Origin: Inquilinus limosus
GTDB taxonomy: Bacteria; Pseudomonadota; Alphaproteobacteria; DSM-16000; Inquilinaceae
Assembly (NCBI RefSeq): GCF_002195995.1
Contig: NZ_NHON01000015.1
Coordinates: 32,307-96,306, forward strand
Direction of reading: 5' to 3'
Length of the DNA: 64,000 nt
The notes under the pieces were generated by a model. The model made no database searches. It was not told the DNA's origin and worked only from the letters and a program-made list of their open reading frames with translations. The position numbers were made by a program, and so were the translations under genes. Positions 55,923 through 64,000 of this stretch are shown one piece after another (positions within the stretch are counted from its first letter, which is position 1; each line of letters opens with the position of its first letter).

Positions 55923-58301
55923 ATGAGAGCAGCACGCCCCGAGCAGGGCCTGTCGGTCGATATCGACGTCCACGAGAAGACCGTGGCGGCGCTGCGCGAC
56001 CGAGAGCGGGAGCTGTTGCAGCTCGTGGACATGGTCCCGAGCCATGTCTGGCGCCTGGGACCCGATGGCGAGCCGAGCTTCTTCAACCGCCGCATGGTGG
56101 AGTTCATCGGCCTGGACGTGGCGGATACGAACAGGCCGGGAATGACCCGGCTGGCGGCGATGATCGAGGCCACGGTCCATCCGGACGACGCGGCGGTGTT
56201 TGCGGACACGCTGCGCCATAGCCTCTCCACCGGCGAGCCTTTTTCCATGAGGTATCGCCTGCGCCGGGCCGATGATGTGTATCGCTGGATGTCGAGCCGC
56301 GCGGAAGCGATGCGGGATCAGGCCGGATCCATCGTCCACTGGAACGGCCTGTGTCACGACATCGACGACCTGATGCGGGCGGAGGAGGTGCTGCGGCAGA
56401 GCCGGCAGCAGCTTCAGGAGACCATCGACGCCGTGCCGATCCGGATCTGGAGCGCGGCGTCGACCGGCGGGCCGGTCTACTTCAACAAGAGATACCGGGA
56501 TCATCTCCGCTCCGTCGTTCCGCATCTCGAGGAACTCGAGGAGCCGCGCATCGACGTGCTGCTGCAGCAGCTCGTCCATCCCGAGGACGCTCCGGAGGTC
56601 ATGCGCGCGCTTCAGGGCACGTCCGCCACCGGCGGCACGGCCGTGATGCGGTTCCGCTGGCTCGAACAGGGCGGCGCCTATCGCTGGGCGGAGTGCCGCG
56701 TGGAGCCGCGGCGCGATCAGGCCGGGGCAATCGTGCAGTGGTACGGCGTGTCCCTCGATATCGACGAGGAGGTGCGCGCAAGGGAGGCGTTGCGCGAACG
56801 GGAGCGGGAGCTCTCCCAGTTCGTCGACATGGTCCCGATCTATCTCTGGCGGCTGACCCCGGAGGGCGAGCCGAACTTCCTCAACAAGCGCCTGATCGAT
56901 TTCCTCGGCCTGGATCTGGTCAAGGCTGTCACGCCCGGCGCCAGCCGGCTGGCCGCCTTCATCGAGACTGCCGTCCATCCCGACGATGCCGCCGGCCTCA
57001 GCCAGGCGCTGAAGCGCTGCCTCGCCACCGGCGAGAGCTTCGCCATGAAGTACCGCATGCGCCGCGCCGACGGCGTCTATCGCTGGATGGAGGGCAGCGC
57101 GGAGCCGATGCGCGACCAGGGCGGACGGATCGTCCAGTGGTACGGCCTCTGTCGCGACATCGACGATCAGCTGCACGCCGAGGAGGCGCTGCGCGGCCGC
57201 GAGCGGGAGCTGTCGCTGCTCGTCGACATGGTGCCGAGCAATCTCTGGCGCCTGACCCCGGACGGGGAGACCACCCTGGCCAACCGGCACATGGCCGAGT
57301 TCCTCGGCATGGATCTGGGGGACAAGAGCCAGCTGGAGGAGGTGTTCGGCACCATCTTCCACCCCGACGACGCCGAGGAGGTGGGAAACGTGCTCGGCCG
57401 CTGCCTGGTCACCGGCGAGCGCTTCTCGATGAAGTACCGGCTGCGCCGCGCGGACGGCGTGTATCGCTGGATGTCGGGCCGCGCCGAGCCGATGCGCGAC
57501 CAGGACGGTCGCATCGTCCAGTGGTTCGGCCTGTGCCACGACATCGACGACCAGGTGCATGCCGAGGAGGCGCTGCGGCGCGCCTCGGACCAGCTGGCGC
57601 GGGCGACGCAGGCGGCGAGCCTGGCCGAGCTGTCCGCCTCGATCGCGCATGAGGTGAACCAGCCACTGGCCGCGATCGTCGCCAATTCCCACGCCTGCCA
57701 CCGTTGGCTGTCCGCCGATCCACCGAATCTCGAGCGCGCCAAGATCACAGCCGAGCGCATCACCCGCGACGCCAACGAGGCCGCGGATGTCGTCAGCCGC
57801 ATCCGTGCCCTGTTCCGCCGCACGCCGCACGCCAGGTCGGCGGAGGACGTCAACCGGCTGATCGGGGAGGTCTGCCGGCTGGTGGCTGACGAGATCACGA
57901 TGAAGAGCATCCGCGTCAGGATGGCGCTGGAGCCGGACCTGCCGCCGGTCGCGCTCGATCGCGTCCAGGTGCAGCAGGTCTTCATGAACCTGATCCGGAA
58001 CGGGATCGAGGCGATGGAGGCCGTGGGCGACGGATCGCGCGCGCTCGAGATCCGCTCCTCCCGCGACGGTCCCGATGCGATCCGCGTCGAGGTCCGCGAC
58101 GCCGGACCCGGGTTCAAGGACCCCGAGCGCGTCTTCGAGCCGTTCTTCACGACCAAGCCGCAGGGCATGGGCATGGGTCTCGCCATCTGCCGCTCGATCA
58201 TCGAATCGCATGGCGGCCGCCTCTGGACCGCCAACAACGAGCCGCGGGGGGCCGCCGTCGCCTTCATGCTGCCCTTGTCAGCGCCGGGCGAGGCGTCATG
58301 A
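55923..58301 (+). CDS. Soluble histidine kinase with four PAS domains
   Basis: A 792-residue sensor kinase with no membrane segments. Four PAS/PAC units begin near residues 26, 159, 292 and 423; units 1, 3 and 4 are close copies (RERELxxLVDMVPxxxWRL, YRLRRADxVYRWMxxxAEPM, QWYGLCxDIDDxxHAEEAL). The HisKA His576 lies in ASIAHEVNQPLAAIVANS, with N box NLIRNGIEAM, G1 DAGPGF and G2 GMGMGLAICRSII. Start ATG 55923 follows AGGAG; ATGs at 55803 and 55836 are alternatives. It overlaps the first response regulator by 4 bp. Confidence 0.92.
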   Translation: MRAARPEQGLSVDIDVHEKTVAALRDRERELLQLVDMVPSHVWRLGPDGEPSFFNRRMVEFIGLDVADTNRPGMTRLAAMIEATVHPDDAAVFADTLRHSLSTGEPFSMRYRLRRADDVYRWMSSRAEAMRDQAGSIVHWNGLCHDIDDLMRAEEVLRQSRQQLQETIDAVPIRIWSAASTGGPVYFNKRYRDHLRSVVPHLEELEEPRIDVLLQQLVHPEDAPEVMRALQGTSATGGTAVMRFRWLEQGGAYRWAECRVEPRRDQAGAIVQWYGVSLDIDEEVRAREALRERERELSQFVDMVPIYLWRLTPEGEPNFLNKRLIDFLGLDLVKAVTPGASRLAAFIETAVHPDDAAGLSQALKRCLATGESFAMKYRMRRADGVYRWMEGSAEPMRDQGGRIVQWYGLCRDIDDQLHAEEALRGRERELSLLVDMVPSNLWRLTPDGETTLANRHMAEFLGMDLGDKSQLEEVFGTIFHPDDAEEVGNVLGRCLVTGERFSMKYRLRRADGVYRWMSGRAEPMRDQDGRIVQWFGLCHDIDDQVHAEEALRRASDQLARATQAASLAELSASIAHEVNQPLAAIVANSHACHRWLSADPPNLERAKITAERITRDANEAADVVSRIRALFRRTPHARSAEDVNRLIGEVCRLVADEITMKSIRVRMALEPDLPPVALDRVQVQQVFMNLIRNGIEAMEAVGDGSRALEIRSSRDGPDAIRVEVRDAGPGFKDPERVFEPFFTTKPQGMGMGLAICRSIIESHGGRLWTANNEPRGAAVAFMLPLSAPGEAS

Positions 58302-58939
58302 GCGAGCGCGAGGAGATCGTCTTCGTGGTCGACGACGACGCCAGGGTGCGCGAGGCGGTCGGCGAGTTGCTGGAATCCCTGGGATGGCGGGCCGAGACCT
58401 TCGCGGCCGCCGCGGACTATGTCGCCTCCCCGAAGCCCGATGTCCCGGCGTGCCTGATCCTCGATGTCGAGCTGCCCGATATCAACGGCCTGGAGCTCCA
58501 GGCGCAGTTGGCCCACGACGCCCATCCCCCGATCGTCTTCATCACCGGGCATGGCGACATTCCATCGTCGGTGCGCGCGATCAAGCACGGCGCCGTGGAC
58601 TTCCTGACCAAGCCCTTCAGCGACGCCGCCCTGACCGCCGCCGTCCAGGCGGCGATCGCCCAGGATCGGGGCAAGCGGTCGGAGCGCGCCGAGCTCGGCG
58701 TGCTGCGGCAACGCTATCTCGACCTGACGCCGCGCGAGCGCGAGGTGCTGCCGCTGGTGGTGAGCGGCCTTCTCAACAAGCAGGCCGCCGCCGAGCTGGG
58801 GATCAGCGAGGTGACGCTGCAGATCCACAGACGGAACGTGATGCAGAAAATGGCGGCGGCGTCGCTCGCCGATCTCGTGCGGATCGCGGAGAGGCTGGAC
58901 ATCCCGATCACGCATTCGCGCCGGGCGGGGGGACATTGA
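58298..58939 (+). CDS. FixJ-family response regulator (receiver + LuxR HTH)
   Basis: A 213-residue regulator. The receiver has FVVDDDARVREAV, phospho-acceptor Asp56 in LILDVELPD, and Lys105 in DFLTKPFSD; the C-terminal LuxR helix-turn-helix is LTPREREVLPLVVSGLLNKQ to EVTLQIHRRNVMQKM. It is translationally coupled to the kinase (ATGA), making it the probable cognate partner. Confidence 0.93.
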   Translation: MSEREEIVFVVDDDARVREAVGELLESLGWRAETFAAAADYVASPKPDVPACLILDVELPDINGLELQAQLAHDAHPPIVFITGHGDIPSSVRAIKHGAVDFLTKPFSDAALTAAVQAAIAQDRGKRSERAELGVLRQRYLDLTPREREVLPLVVSGLLNKQAAAELGISEVTLQIHRRNVMQKMAAASLADLVRIAERLDIPITHSRRAGGH

Positions 58940-58941
58940 GC

Positions 58942-59325
58942 GTGCGCAAGTCCGTGGTGGCGATCGTCGACGATGATCCGAGGCTTTTGGAATCGCTGGA
59001 GGAGCTTCTGGAGTCCGCGGGCTATGGGACGCGCAGCTTCCGATCGGCGGAGTCGCTGCTGATCAGCGGGCTGTCGGGCCTGGACCTGCTGATCACCGAT
59101 ATCGGGATGCCGGGCCTGGACGGCTTCTCGCTTCGCGACCTGGTGATCAAGGCGCGTCCGAACCTGCCGGTCTTCCTGATCACCGGCCGCCACGAGATCG
59201 CGGATCAGGACCGGGCCCGCGGCATCAGCGGAGTCTTCCGCAAGCCCTTCGACGCCAAGGCCCTGCTGAAGGCCGTCGGCAATGCCTTGAACAATCAAGA
59301 CAGGGGAGGTGATCATGCAACTTGA
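58942..59325 (+). CDS. Single-domain response regulator
   Basis: A 127-residue stand-alone receiver: VAIVDDDPRLLESLEELLES, Asp53 in LLITDIGMPGLDG, and Lys in VFRKPFDAKALL. It has no output domain, so it may act as a phosphate sink or by protein contact. Start GTG 58942 follows GGGGGGA; a TTG at 58936 overlapping the previous stop is an alternative. It overlaps the next regulator by 11 bp. Confidence 0.88.
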   Translation: MRKSVVAIVDDDPRLLESLEELLESAGYGTRSFRSAESLLISGLSGLDLLITDIGMPGLDGFSLRDLVIKARPNLPVFLITGRHEIADQDRARGISGVFRKPFDAKALLKAVGNALNNQDRGGDHAT

Positions 59326-60001
59326 CCAGCCGCTCCCGCGGAGATCGGCGCCGCCACAGCTGAGGAGCGAGGCGGACCCTCCGCTCGTCATCATCGTCGA
59401 CGACCACGCGCCGGTCCGGGAGGCGCTGTCGGAGCTGATCCGGTCGGCGGGGTTCCGGCCGGTGTGCTTCGCCTCGACCCATGAGCTGCTCGACGCCGAT
59501 GTCATCGACAGCCCCGGCTGCCTGATCCTCGACGTGCGCCTGCCAGGGGCGAGCGGCCTCGACCTGCAGCATCACTTGGCCCGGACCGGCAACCCCAAGC
59601 CGATCATCTTCCTCACCGGGCATGGCGACATCCCGATGACGGTCCAGGCCATGAAGGCCGGCGCCGTCGATTTCCTCACCAAGCCGGTCCGCGACCAGAC
59701 CTTGCTGGACGCCGTCGCGGTCGGCATCGAGCGTGACGCCGCGCAGCGCGCCAGGACCCGGGTCGTCCGGCTGCACGCCGACCGTTACAGGACGCTGACC
59801 CGGCGCGAGCGGCAGGTGATGTGCGCCGTGGCGCTGGGCCAGGTCAACAAGCAGATCGCCCATCACCTCGGCATCAGCGAGGTCACCGTCAAGCTCCACC
59901 GCAGCAACGTCATGCACAAGATGCAGCTGGCCTCCGTCGGCGAGCTCGTGCGCGCCTGGGAGGCGCTGCCGGCCGGGCTGCGCGAGGCGGCGGAGGACTG
60001 A
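59315..60001 (+). CDS. Second FixJ-family response regulator (receiver + LuxR HTH)
   Basis: A 228-residue regulator with VIIVDDHAPVREALSELIRS, Asp73 in LILDVRLPGASG, Lys123 in DFLTKPVRD, and LuxR domain LTRRERQVMCAVALGQVNKQ to EVTVKLHRSNVMHKM. AGGGGAGG precedes ATG 59315. It shares the GHGDIP segment with the first FixJ-type protein, suggesting duplication. Last gene of the four-gene two-component run. Confidence 0.92.
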   Translation: MQLDQPLPRRSAPPQLRSEADPPLVIIVDDHAPVREALSELIRSAGFRPVCFASTHELLDADVIDSPGCLILDVRLPGASGLDLQHHLARTGNPKPIIFLTGHGDIPMTVQAMKAGAVDFLTKPVRDQTLLDAVAVGIERDAAQRARTRVVRLHADRYRTLTRRERQVMCAVALGQVNKQIAHHLGISEVTVKLHRSNVMHKMQLASVGELVRAWEALPAGLREAAED

Positions 60002-60016
60002 CGGCGCCTCGCGACA

Positions 60017-61210
60017 TCACGCCGTGGCGTCGGCGGCGGGCGTGGCGCGGCCCGTTGCCCTGAGGCACCGGTCGACGACCATGGCGAGGCCCCAGGCGGC
60101 AGCCGTGACGGCGACGCAGGCCGCGGCGAGGCCGGCATAGCCCGCCGCCGCGATCACGGATCCGGCGGCCAGGGGGCCGGCGGCGAAGCCGAGCAGATAA
60201 GCCGAGCCCGCCGCCGCGGCCCAGCGCCCGCTGCGGTCGAGCGCGGCAGCAAGGCCGAAGAGGTAGGGGATCGAGAAGTAGTAGATGACGACCGACGCGA
60301 CGACGGCGACGGCATAGACGGCCGAGTCGTACGAGAGGCAGAGCGCGAGCGTGGCGAGCGCGAAGACCGTGCAGAACCCGGAGATGGGAACCACCCGCCC
60401 CCAGCGCACATTGAGCGCGGTGGCGGCCCCCGCGCCGGCGAGGCCGACCAGCGACGCGATCGTCAGCGCATAGCCAACCGCGCCGGTGTCGAGGCCGGCG
60501 CGCTCGCCCAGCGACGCGCTGAAGGCGTAGAGCGCGGCGGAACCCGCGACGTAGAGCGCGGTCGCCGCGAGCGTCATGATGCCGAGCCATGGCGACGTTC
60601 GCGCCGCGTCCGCCGCGGCCCCGCTGCCCTTGGCGCGCGCATCCGGGAGCAGGAGCAGCAGCGGCGCCAACGCCAGGGTCACGCCCGCGATCAGGGCCAG
60701 GATGCCGCGATGCGCATAGGCGTCGGTCAGCTGGCCGCCGGCGGCGAAGAGCGGGACGCTGCCCAGGGCCCAGGCGACCTGGAAGATGCCGTAGAGCTTG
60801 TCCGGATTGCGGGACCGGGAGGCGACGACGGAGAGCGACACCGCCCAGAGCGCGCCCTCGCCGATGCCGGCCAGGCCGCGCAGCAGGGCGAGCGATGCCA
60901 GCGAGGCGCTGAAGATCGACATCCCCTGGGCGAGCAGCGCCAACGCGACGGCGGCGAGCGCGACACGTCGGCACGGCAGCCGGGGCAAGGCGGGCGCGAT
61001 GGCGATCGCGGTGACGGCGAGGGCGAGGAACTCGACGGAGGCGGCGAAGCCGGCTTCGCGCTCCGACAGCGCGAGGCCGGTCATGACCCCGCCGATCATG
61101 AAGGGGGACATCTGCGCGACCAGCCCGCCGATCACCTGCGCGGCGATCGCGCCGACCACGAGGGGCATGGGATCGCGGACCGTCGAGCGCGCGTGCGGGA
61201 TATCAGACAT
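60017..61210 (-). CDS. MFS transporter
   Basis: A 397-residue 12-segment major facilitator protein with MPLVVGAIAAQVIGGLVAQM at the first helix and GLAGIGEGALWAVSLSVVAS in helix 4. It resembles sugar/drug efflux carriers of the AraJ/CynX-like branches; the substrate is unknown. Start ATG 61210. Convergent with the response-regulator run. Confidence 0.88.
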   Translation of the reverse strand: MSDIPHARSTVRDPMPLVVGAIAAQVIGGLVAQMSPFMIGGVMTGLALSEREAGFAASVEFLALAVTAIAIAPALPRLPCRRVALAAVALALLAQGMSIFSASLASLALLRGLAGIGEGALWAVSLSVVASRSRNPDKLYGIFQVAWALGSVPLFAAGGQLTDAYAHRGILALIAGVTLALAPLLLLLPDARAKGSGAAADAARTSPWLGIMTLAATALYVAGSAALYAFSASLGERAGLDTGAVGYALTIASLVGLAGAGAATALNVRWGRVVPISGFCTVFALATLALCLSYDSAVYAVAVVASVVIYYFSIPYLFGLAAALDRSGRWAAAAGSAYLLGFAAGPLAAGSVIAAAGYAGLAAACVAVTAAAWGLAMVVDRCLRATGRATPAADATA

Positions 61211-61392
61211 GACGCTGCTGTGCTCCCTGTTCGCCGTTCGGAGCATCCCCTCGTCCTTCCCGGCCGGTGCGGCGGTCCCATCGTCGACGCCTGACGAGGC
61301 GAGCCGGTACGCACCGGGCTTATCCTACCGCGAATCCCCTTCCTTCCGGCACTGCCTGCGGAGCGTCTCCCTGAGGCTCCGCCATCCGGCGG

Positions 61393-61917
61393 CTACTTCT
61401 CGGGGATCACCAGCGGGCCGCAATTGTCGTCGGCGACGAACACCGCCAGGATCTGCGCCGGCTCGGTGGCGCTGGCGTTCTCGGCGAACAGGTGCAGCGC
61501 CTGCGGCGGCTCGAACCAGCTGGCGCCGGGGCCGTAGACCTGCGGCGGGCCGCCGGCCATCTGCGAGCGCACCGCGCCCTTGATGACATAGGCGGTGACC
61601 GAGCCGGGATGGCGGTGCGCCGGGGTGTAGGCGCCCGGCGGAAAGTCGACCGTGACGGTGGTGATCGACTTGCCGGGCGCGTTCGGCAACGCCTCGCAGG
61701 ACACCGGCCTGACCACCGAGGCCGGCCGGTCGCCCGGCACGGCGCCGGCCGCGGCTTCGGCATGGACATGGCCCGGCATGGCGGACATCGCAGGAGCCGC
61801 GGCGGGCGGGCCGGCCGGCCGGGCGACCAGCAGCGCCGCGGCGGCGACCAGGACCACACCGCCGGCCGCCAGGGCCATCAGCCGCGCCGGCAGCGGGCCG
61901 GGATGAAAGGCCGACAT
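61393..61917 (-). CDS. Membrane-anchored cupin-domain protein
   Basis: A 174-residue protein: one N-terminal membrane segment (LMALAAGGVVLVAAAALLVA), an Ala/Pro-rich spacer with HVHAEAAAG, and a single cupin barrel (FPPGAYTPAHRHPGSVTAYV, FEPPQALHLFAENAS) with the His metal ligands of motif 1 and a His in motif 2. It probably faces the periplasm. GAGGGAGA precedes ATG 61917. The substrate is unknown. Confidence 0.88.
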   Translation of the reverse strand: MSAFHPGPLPARLMALAAGGVVLVAAAALLVARPAGPPAAAPAMSAMPGHVHAEAAAGAVPGDRPASVVRPVSCEALPNAPGKSITTVTVDFPPGAYTPAHRHPGSVTAYVIKGAVRSQMAGGPPQVYGPGASWFEPPQALHLFAENASATEPAQILAVFVADDNCGPLVIPEK

Positions 61918-61944
61918 GAGCATTCTCCCTCTCAACAGCGTCCG

Positions 61945-62086
61945 GAGGTCTTCTGGAAATGCGCTGGTGTGAGTCGGCTGGCGGTGGTTTCGAGAACCGG
62001 AGCGCAGCGCACATTTGGTGCGTGAGCACCGGAAGCGCAGAAACCGCCGTCAGACGGCCTCACCAGTAGCATTTCCAGGAGACCGG
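61945..62086 (-). repeat. 142-bp structured repeat, family A copy 3, overlapping the SDR 3' end
   Basis: Ends GAGGTCTTCTGGAAATGC (61945-61962) and GCATTTCCAGGAGACCGG (62069-62086); the inner 15-16 positions pair. It is the same length as copy 1 and its reverse complement in orientation, sharing the CGAGAACCGGAGCGCAGCGC core. The last codons of the SDR gene (SPGNATGEAV) and its stop lie inside it. Confidence 0.88.
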
Positions 62087-62802
62087 AAGCCGGCATCCCA
62101 GCCGAGCTCCCGCATTGCCTTCTCGACCAGGGCCGGGCCGCCGGGCTCGGCCACGTTGAACAGGCCGGGGCGGCCGCGATCGACCGCCAGCAGCGCCGCC
62201 CGGGCCGCGGCGTCGACATGGACCGAGCCCGGCGCCGGCGCCGCATCCACGCCGGTGCCCGGGCCGTAGAACTGGCCGTAGCGCAGCACCAGCCCTTCCA
62301 GCGGCGGGGTGTTCAGCACCTGCGTCTCCAGCGCTGCCACGCCGTCGATGCTGACCCGGCGCGGGCTGTCGGGCGACCGGTCGAGCGGATGGTCCTCGGC
62401 ATAGGGCGGCGTGCCGGGGGCGTAGACCCAGGCGATGCTCTGGGCGATCAGCCGGCGGGCCCCGGCCTCCCGCGCCGCAGCGACCAGGTTGCGCGTGCCC
62501 TCGCTGCGGATGCGGGCGTTGCGCGGCACGCTCTCGGCCATGCGCGCCGGGTCCAGGCCGGGCGGCAGGTCGGTCAACTGGTGGATCACCACCTGCGGCC
62601 GCGCCGCGGCGACCGCGTCGGACAGGGCCCGGGTGTCGAACACGTCGACCACCACCGGCTCTGCCCCGAGTCGGTGCAGCACCTCGGCCTTGGCCGGGTC
62701 GCGTGTGGTGCCGAAGACCTCGTGCCCGGCGTCGCGCAGCAGCGGCACCAGGCGGCGGCCGACGGCGCCGCCGGCGCCGGCGAGGAAGATCCTGGACGTC
62801 AT
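62050..62802 (-). CDS. NAD(P)-dependent epimerase/dehydratase-type SDR
   Basis: A 250-residue extended-SDR protein: cofactor motif FLAGAGGAVGRRLVPLLRDA, TTRDPAKAEVLHRLGAEPVV (NADP-type), VIHQLTDLPPG, and RYGQFYGPGTG. No clear YxxxK is visible, so catalysis is uncertain. The C-terminal residues GNATGEAV are encoded by a repeat copy, so the original end has probably been replaced. Confidence 0.85.
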   Translation of the reverse strand: MTSRIFLAGAGGAVGRRLVPLLRDAGHEVFGTTRDPAKAEVLHRLGAEPVVVDVFDTRALSDAVAAARPQVVIHQLTDLPPGLDPARMAESVPRNARIRSEGTRNLVAAAREAGARRLIAQSIAWVYAPGTPPYAEDHPLDRSPDSPRRVSIDGVAALETQVLNTPPLEGLVLRYGQFYGPGTGVDAAPAPGSVHVDAAARAALLAVDRGRPGLFNVAEPGGPALVEKAMRELGWDAGFRSPGNATGEAV

Positions 62803-62830
62803 GATGTCCTCCTTGGGAACGGAGCCCGCC

Positions 62831-63283
62831 TCACTCCAGCGGCAGGCCGAAGCGCAGCGCGGTCGCGAGCAGGCCGCAGCGGTAATAGAAGCGGTGGCCC
62901 AGCACGTTGGTCAGCGGGGTGTCCAGCACCAGCCGGGCGCAGCCGAAGGCCTTGCCCTCCTCCGCCAGCCAGGCGATCAGCCGGGCGCCGTGGCCGCCGC
63001 CGCGCTCGGCCTCGTCGGTGACCAGGTCGTCGACATAGAGGTGCGGGCCGTAGACCAGGTTCTCCTGGATGCGGAAGCCGGCCAGCGCCACCGGGCGATC
63101 GCCGCGCCACAGCGCGGCCAGCCGGTAGCCGGACGCGGCCTGCAGCCGCCAGCGCGCCACGAACTGCTCCGCCGAGGCCAGATGCGGCCGCAGCTGGCGC
63201 ATCACCGGCCAGCAGGCGGCGACCGCGGCCTCGTCCTCGACGGCTCGGAGATCCAGGGGTTCGGCGTCAGGCACGGCCGACAT
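62831..63283 (-). CDS. GNAT-family N-acetyltransferase
   Basis: A 150-residue GNAT with VYGPHLYVDDLVTDEAERGG and HGARLIAWLAEEGKAFGCAR (acetyl-CoA loop, here GGGHG), then LVLDTPLTNVLGHRFYYRCG. The gene is divergent from a MarR regulator with which it shares an AT-rich 68-bp region, so it is probably that regulator's target. Confidence 0.9.
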   Translation of the reverse strand: MSAVPDAEPLDLRAVEDEAAVAACWPVMRQLRPHLASAEQFVARWRLQAASGYRLAALWRGDRPVALAGFRIQENLVYGPHLYVDDLVTDEAERGGGHGARLIAWLAEEGKAFGCARLVLDTPLTNVLGHRFYYRCGLLATALRFGLPLE

Positions 63284-63314
63284 GGCGATGGCCCTTTCCG
63301 GAGAGTCGGGATAG

Positions 63315-63349
63315 TATCAGAACACGAACAATATATAAGAGCTCTGATA
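63315..63349. promoter_or_regulatory. Operator-like inverted repeat between GNAT and MarR genes
   Basis: TATCAGA (63315-63321) and TCTGATA (63343-63349) are inverted repeats separated by 21 AT-rich bases (AACAATATATAAGAG). The span lies immediately before the MarR start and across the likely divergent promoters. Confidence 0.5.
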
Positions 63350-63351
63350 AT

Positions 63352-63846
63352 ATGGTCAAGGGCAGTGACGGGCCGGCGATTCCGCGGCCGGGCGAGGGCA
63401 AGCGGGGTGAGGCCGGGTATTTCGGCTATCTGCTGCGCCAGGCCGGCGGCGCCTATCGGCTGCGGATGGAGCGCGCCTTGGCCGATCTGGAGGTGACGCC
63501 GCCGCAATTCGCGGCGCTGACCATGGTCGCCGCCTATCCCGGCCTGTCGGGCGCCGATCTGGCACGGCTGGCGGTGCTGACGCCGCAGACGGTCAGCGTC
63601 ATCATCGCCAATCTGGAGCGCGCCGGGTCGGTGCAGCGCCGGCCGCACCCGGTGCATGGCCGCATCCTGACCCTGGAGATCACCGATAGCGGCAAGGCGC
63701 TGCTGGCCCGCTGCCGCGAGCGGGTGCTGGTGCTGGAGACGCAACTGGCCGCCGGGCTGACGCCGGAGGAGGAGGCGGTGATCCGCCGCTGGCTCGCGGC
63801 GGTGGCGGCGGAGGGTGGAGAGGCCGTGGACGGCGAAGCCGGTTGA
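63352..63846 (+). CDS. MarR-family transcriptional regulator
   Basis: A 164-residue MarR protein: YFGYLLRQAGGAYRLRMERA, VTPPQFAALTMVAAYPGLSG, DLARLAVLTPQTVSVIIANL and RRPHPVHGRILTLEITDSGK. It probably represses the divergent GNAT gene and itself. The last codons are followed by a perfect hairpin at 63858. Confidence 0.9.
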   Translation: MVKGSDGPAIPRPGEGKRGEAGYFGYLLRQAGGAYRLRMERALADLEVTPPQFAALTMVAAYPGLSGADLARLAVLTPQTVSVIIANLERAGSVQRRPHPVHGRILTLEITDSGKALLARCRERVLVLETQLAAGLTPEEEAVIRRWLAAVAAEGGEAVDGEAG

Positions 63847-63857
63847 AGCAAATGAGT

Positions 63858-63882
63858 CCCCCCTCCCCTTGCGGGAGGGGGG
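63858..63882 (+). terminator. Perfect C/G hairpin after marR
   Basis: CCCCCCTCCC (63858-63867), loop CTTGC, GGGAGGGGGG (63873-63882): a perfect 10-bp stem, 12 bp past the MarR stop. No T-run follows. It also resembles the CTCTCCC/GGGAGAG modules of repeat family B. Confidence 0.55.
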
Positions 63883-63907
63883 TAGCAACTGTCTTGGGAG
63901 AGAGGTG

Positions 63908-64000
63908 TCATGCGGCGTGGTTTTGCCACGGTGCGTTGTCCCTGAGCATGGCGTTGAGGATGGTGAGCATCCGGCGCATGACGGCGACGATGGCGACCTT
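63908..64000 (-). mobile_element. IS110-family transposase, C-terminal end only
   Basis: Minus-strand frame entering from beyond the window and ending at TGA 63908: KVAIVAVMRRMLTILNAMLR then DNAPWQNHAA. This matches the C-terminus of IS110/IS1111-type transposases (KVALxAxMRKLLxxLNAMxR). Only the last 30 residues are present, so the family is probable, not certain. It begins 26 bp after a hairpin. Confidence 0.75.

Noticed and set aside
55881..58211. A long minus-strand frame antisense to the histidine kinase
   Set aside because: The plus strand has intact PAS and kinase motifs; the antisense frame has none.

Overview
The window is one continuous, GC-rich stretch of an alphaproteobacterial chromosome. 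The supporting signs are an Irr-type Fur regulator, the single-cysteine 41-residue form of ribosomal protein L36, ETF-ubiquinone oxidoreductase, a RamB/ScfR-type regulator divergent from isocitrate lyase, FixJ-family response regulators, and several families of dispersed palindromic repeats. A member of the Rhodospirillales (for example an Inquilinus- or Azospirillum-like organism) is my best guess, but there is no rRNA or marker gene to settle it.

Layout. 1-1.7 kb: an unidentified partial gene and cobT (cobalamin lower-ligand activation). 1.7-8.4 kb: a minus-strand sugar or sugar-acid catabolism cluster (KDG-kinase-like PfkB kinase, aldo/keto reductase, Bug/TctC binding protein, FadR-type GntR regulator, SDR), then a plus-strand hydratase and a methyltransferase. 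8.4-20.7 kb: an AceE-like ThDP enzyme, a DUF1800/DUF1501 secreted pair, leuA behind a candidate leucine leader peptide, an esterase lipoprotein coupled to moaB, an unusual uracil-DNA glycosylase, ETF-QO and irr. 20.8-29.4 kb: VOC protein, PAP2-like protein, PBP1A, the glycolate oxidase genes glcD-glcE-(YeaQ-like)-glcF, and rpmJ. 29.6-38.6 kb: cytochrome c', a NylB-like hydrolase, a large RTX protein, a dihaem cytochrome c, an isolated phnM, a YcaQ-like glycosylase, GNAT and AqpZ. 39-43.4 kb: an orphan protein, DUF4170, and the glyoxylate-shunt pair aceA/scfR with repeated operator-like sites. 43.6-50.1 kb: GNAT, YegP, an ECF41-type sigma factor divergent from its carboxymuconolactone-decarboxylase partner, a metallo-hydrolase, a Tat-exported nucleotidase and a ParDE module. 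50.1-55.7 kb: a MarR-EmrA-EmrB efflux operon and PBP1C. 55.9-60 kb: a four-PAS soluble histidine kinase with three response regulators. 60-64 kb: MFS transporter, anchored cupin, SDR, GNAT, MarR, and the 3' end of an IS110-family transposase at the window edge.

Glycolate oxidase makes glyoxylate from glycolate and isocitrate lyase makes it from isocitrate, so two glyoxylate-producing routes lie within about 13 kb, the second with its own regulator. I found no CRISPR array, prophage, tRNA or rRNA. The most interesting material is regulatory: a 142-bp structured element found three times, each time at the 3' end of a gene and in the same orientation as that gene, with compensatory stem changes; a perfectly symmetric pair of overlapping divergent ECF-type promoters; three TTGTAAATC sites between aceA and scfR; and a candidate leuA attenuator.
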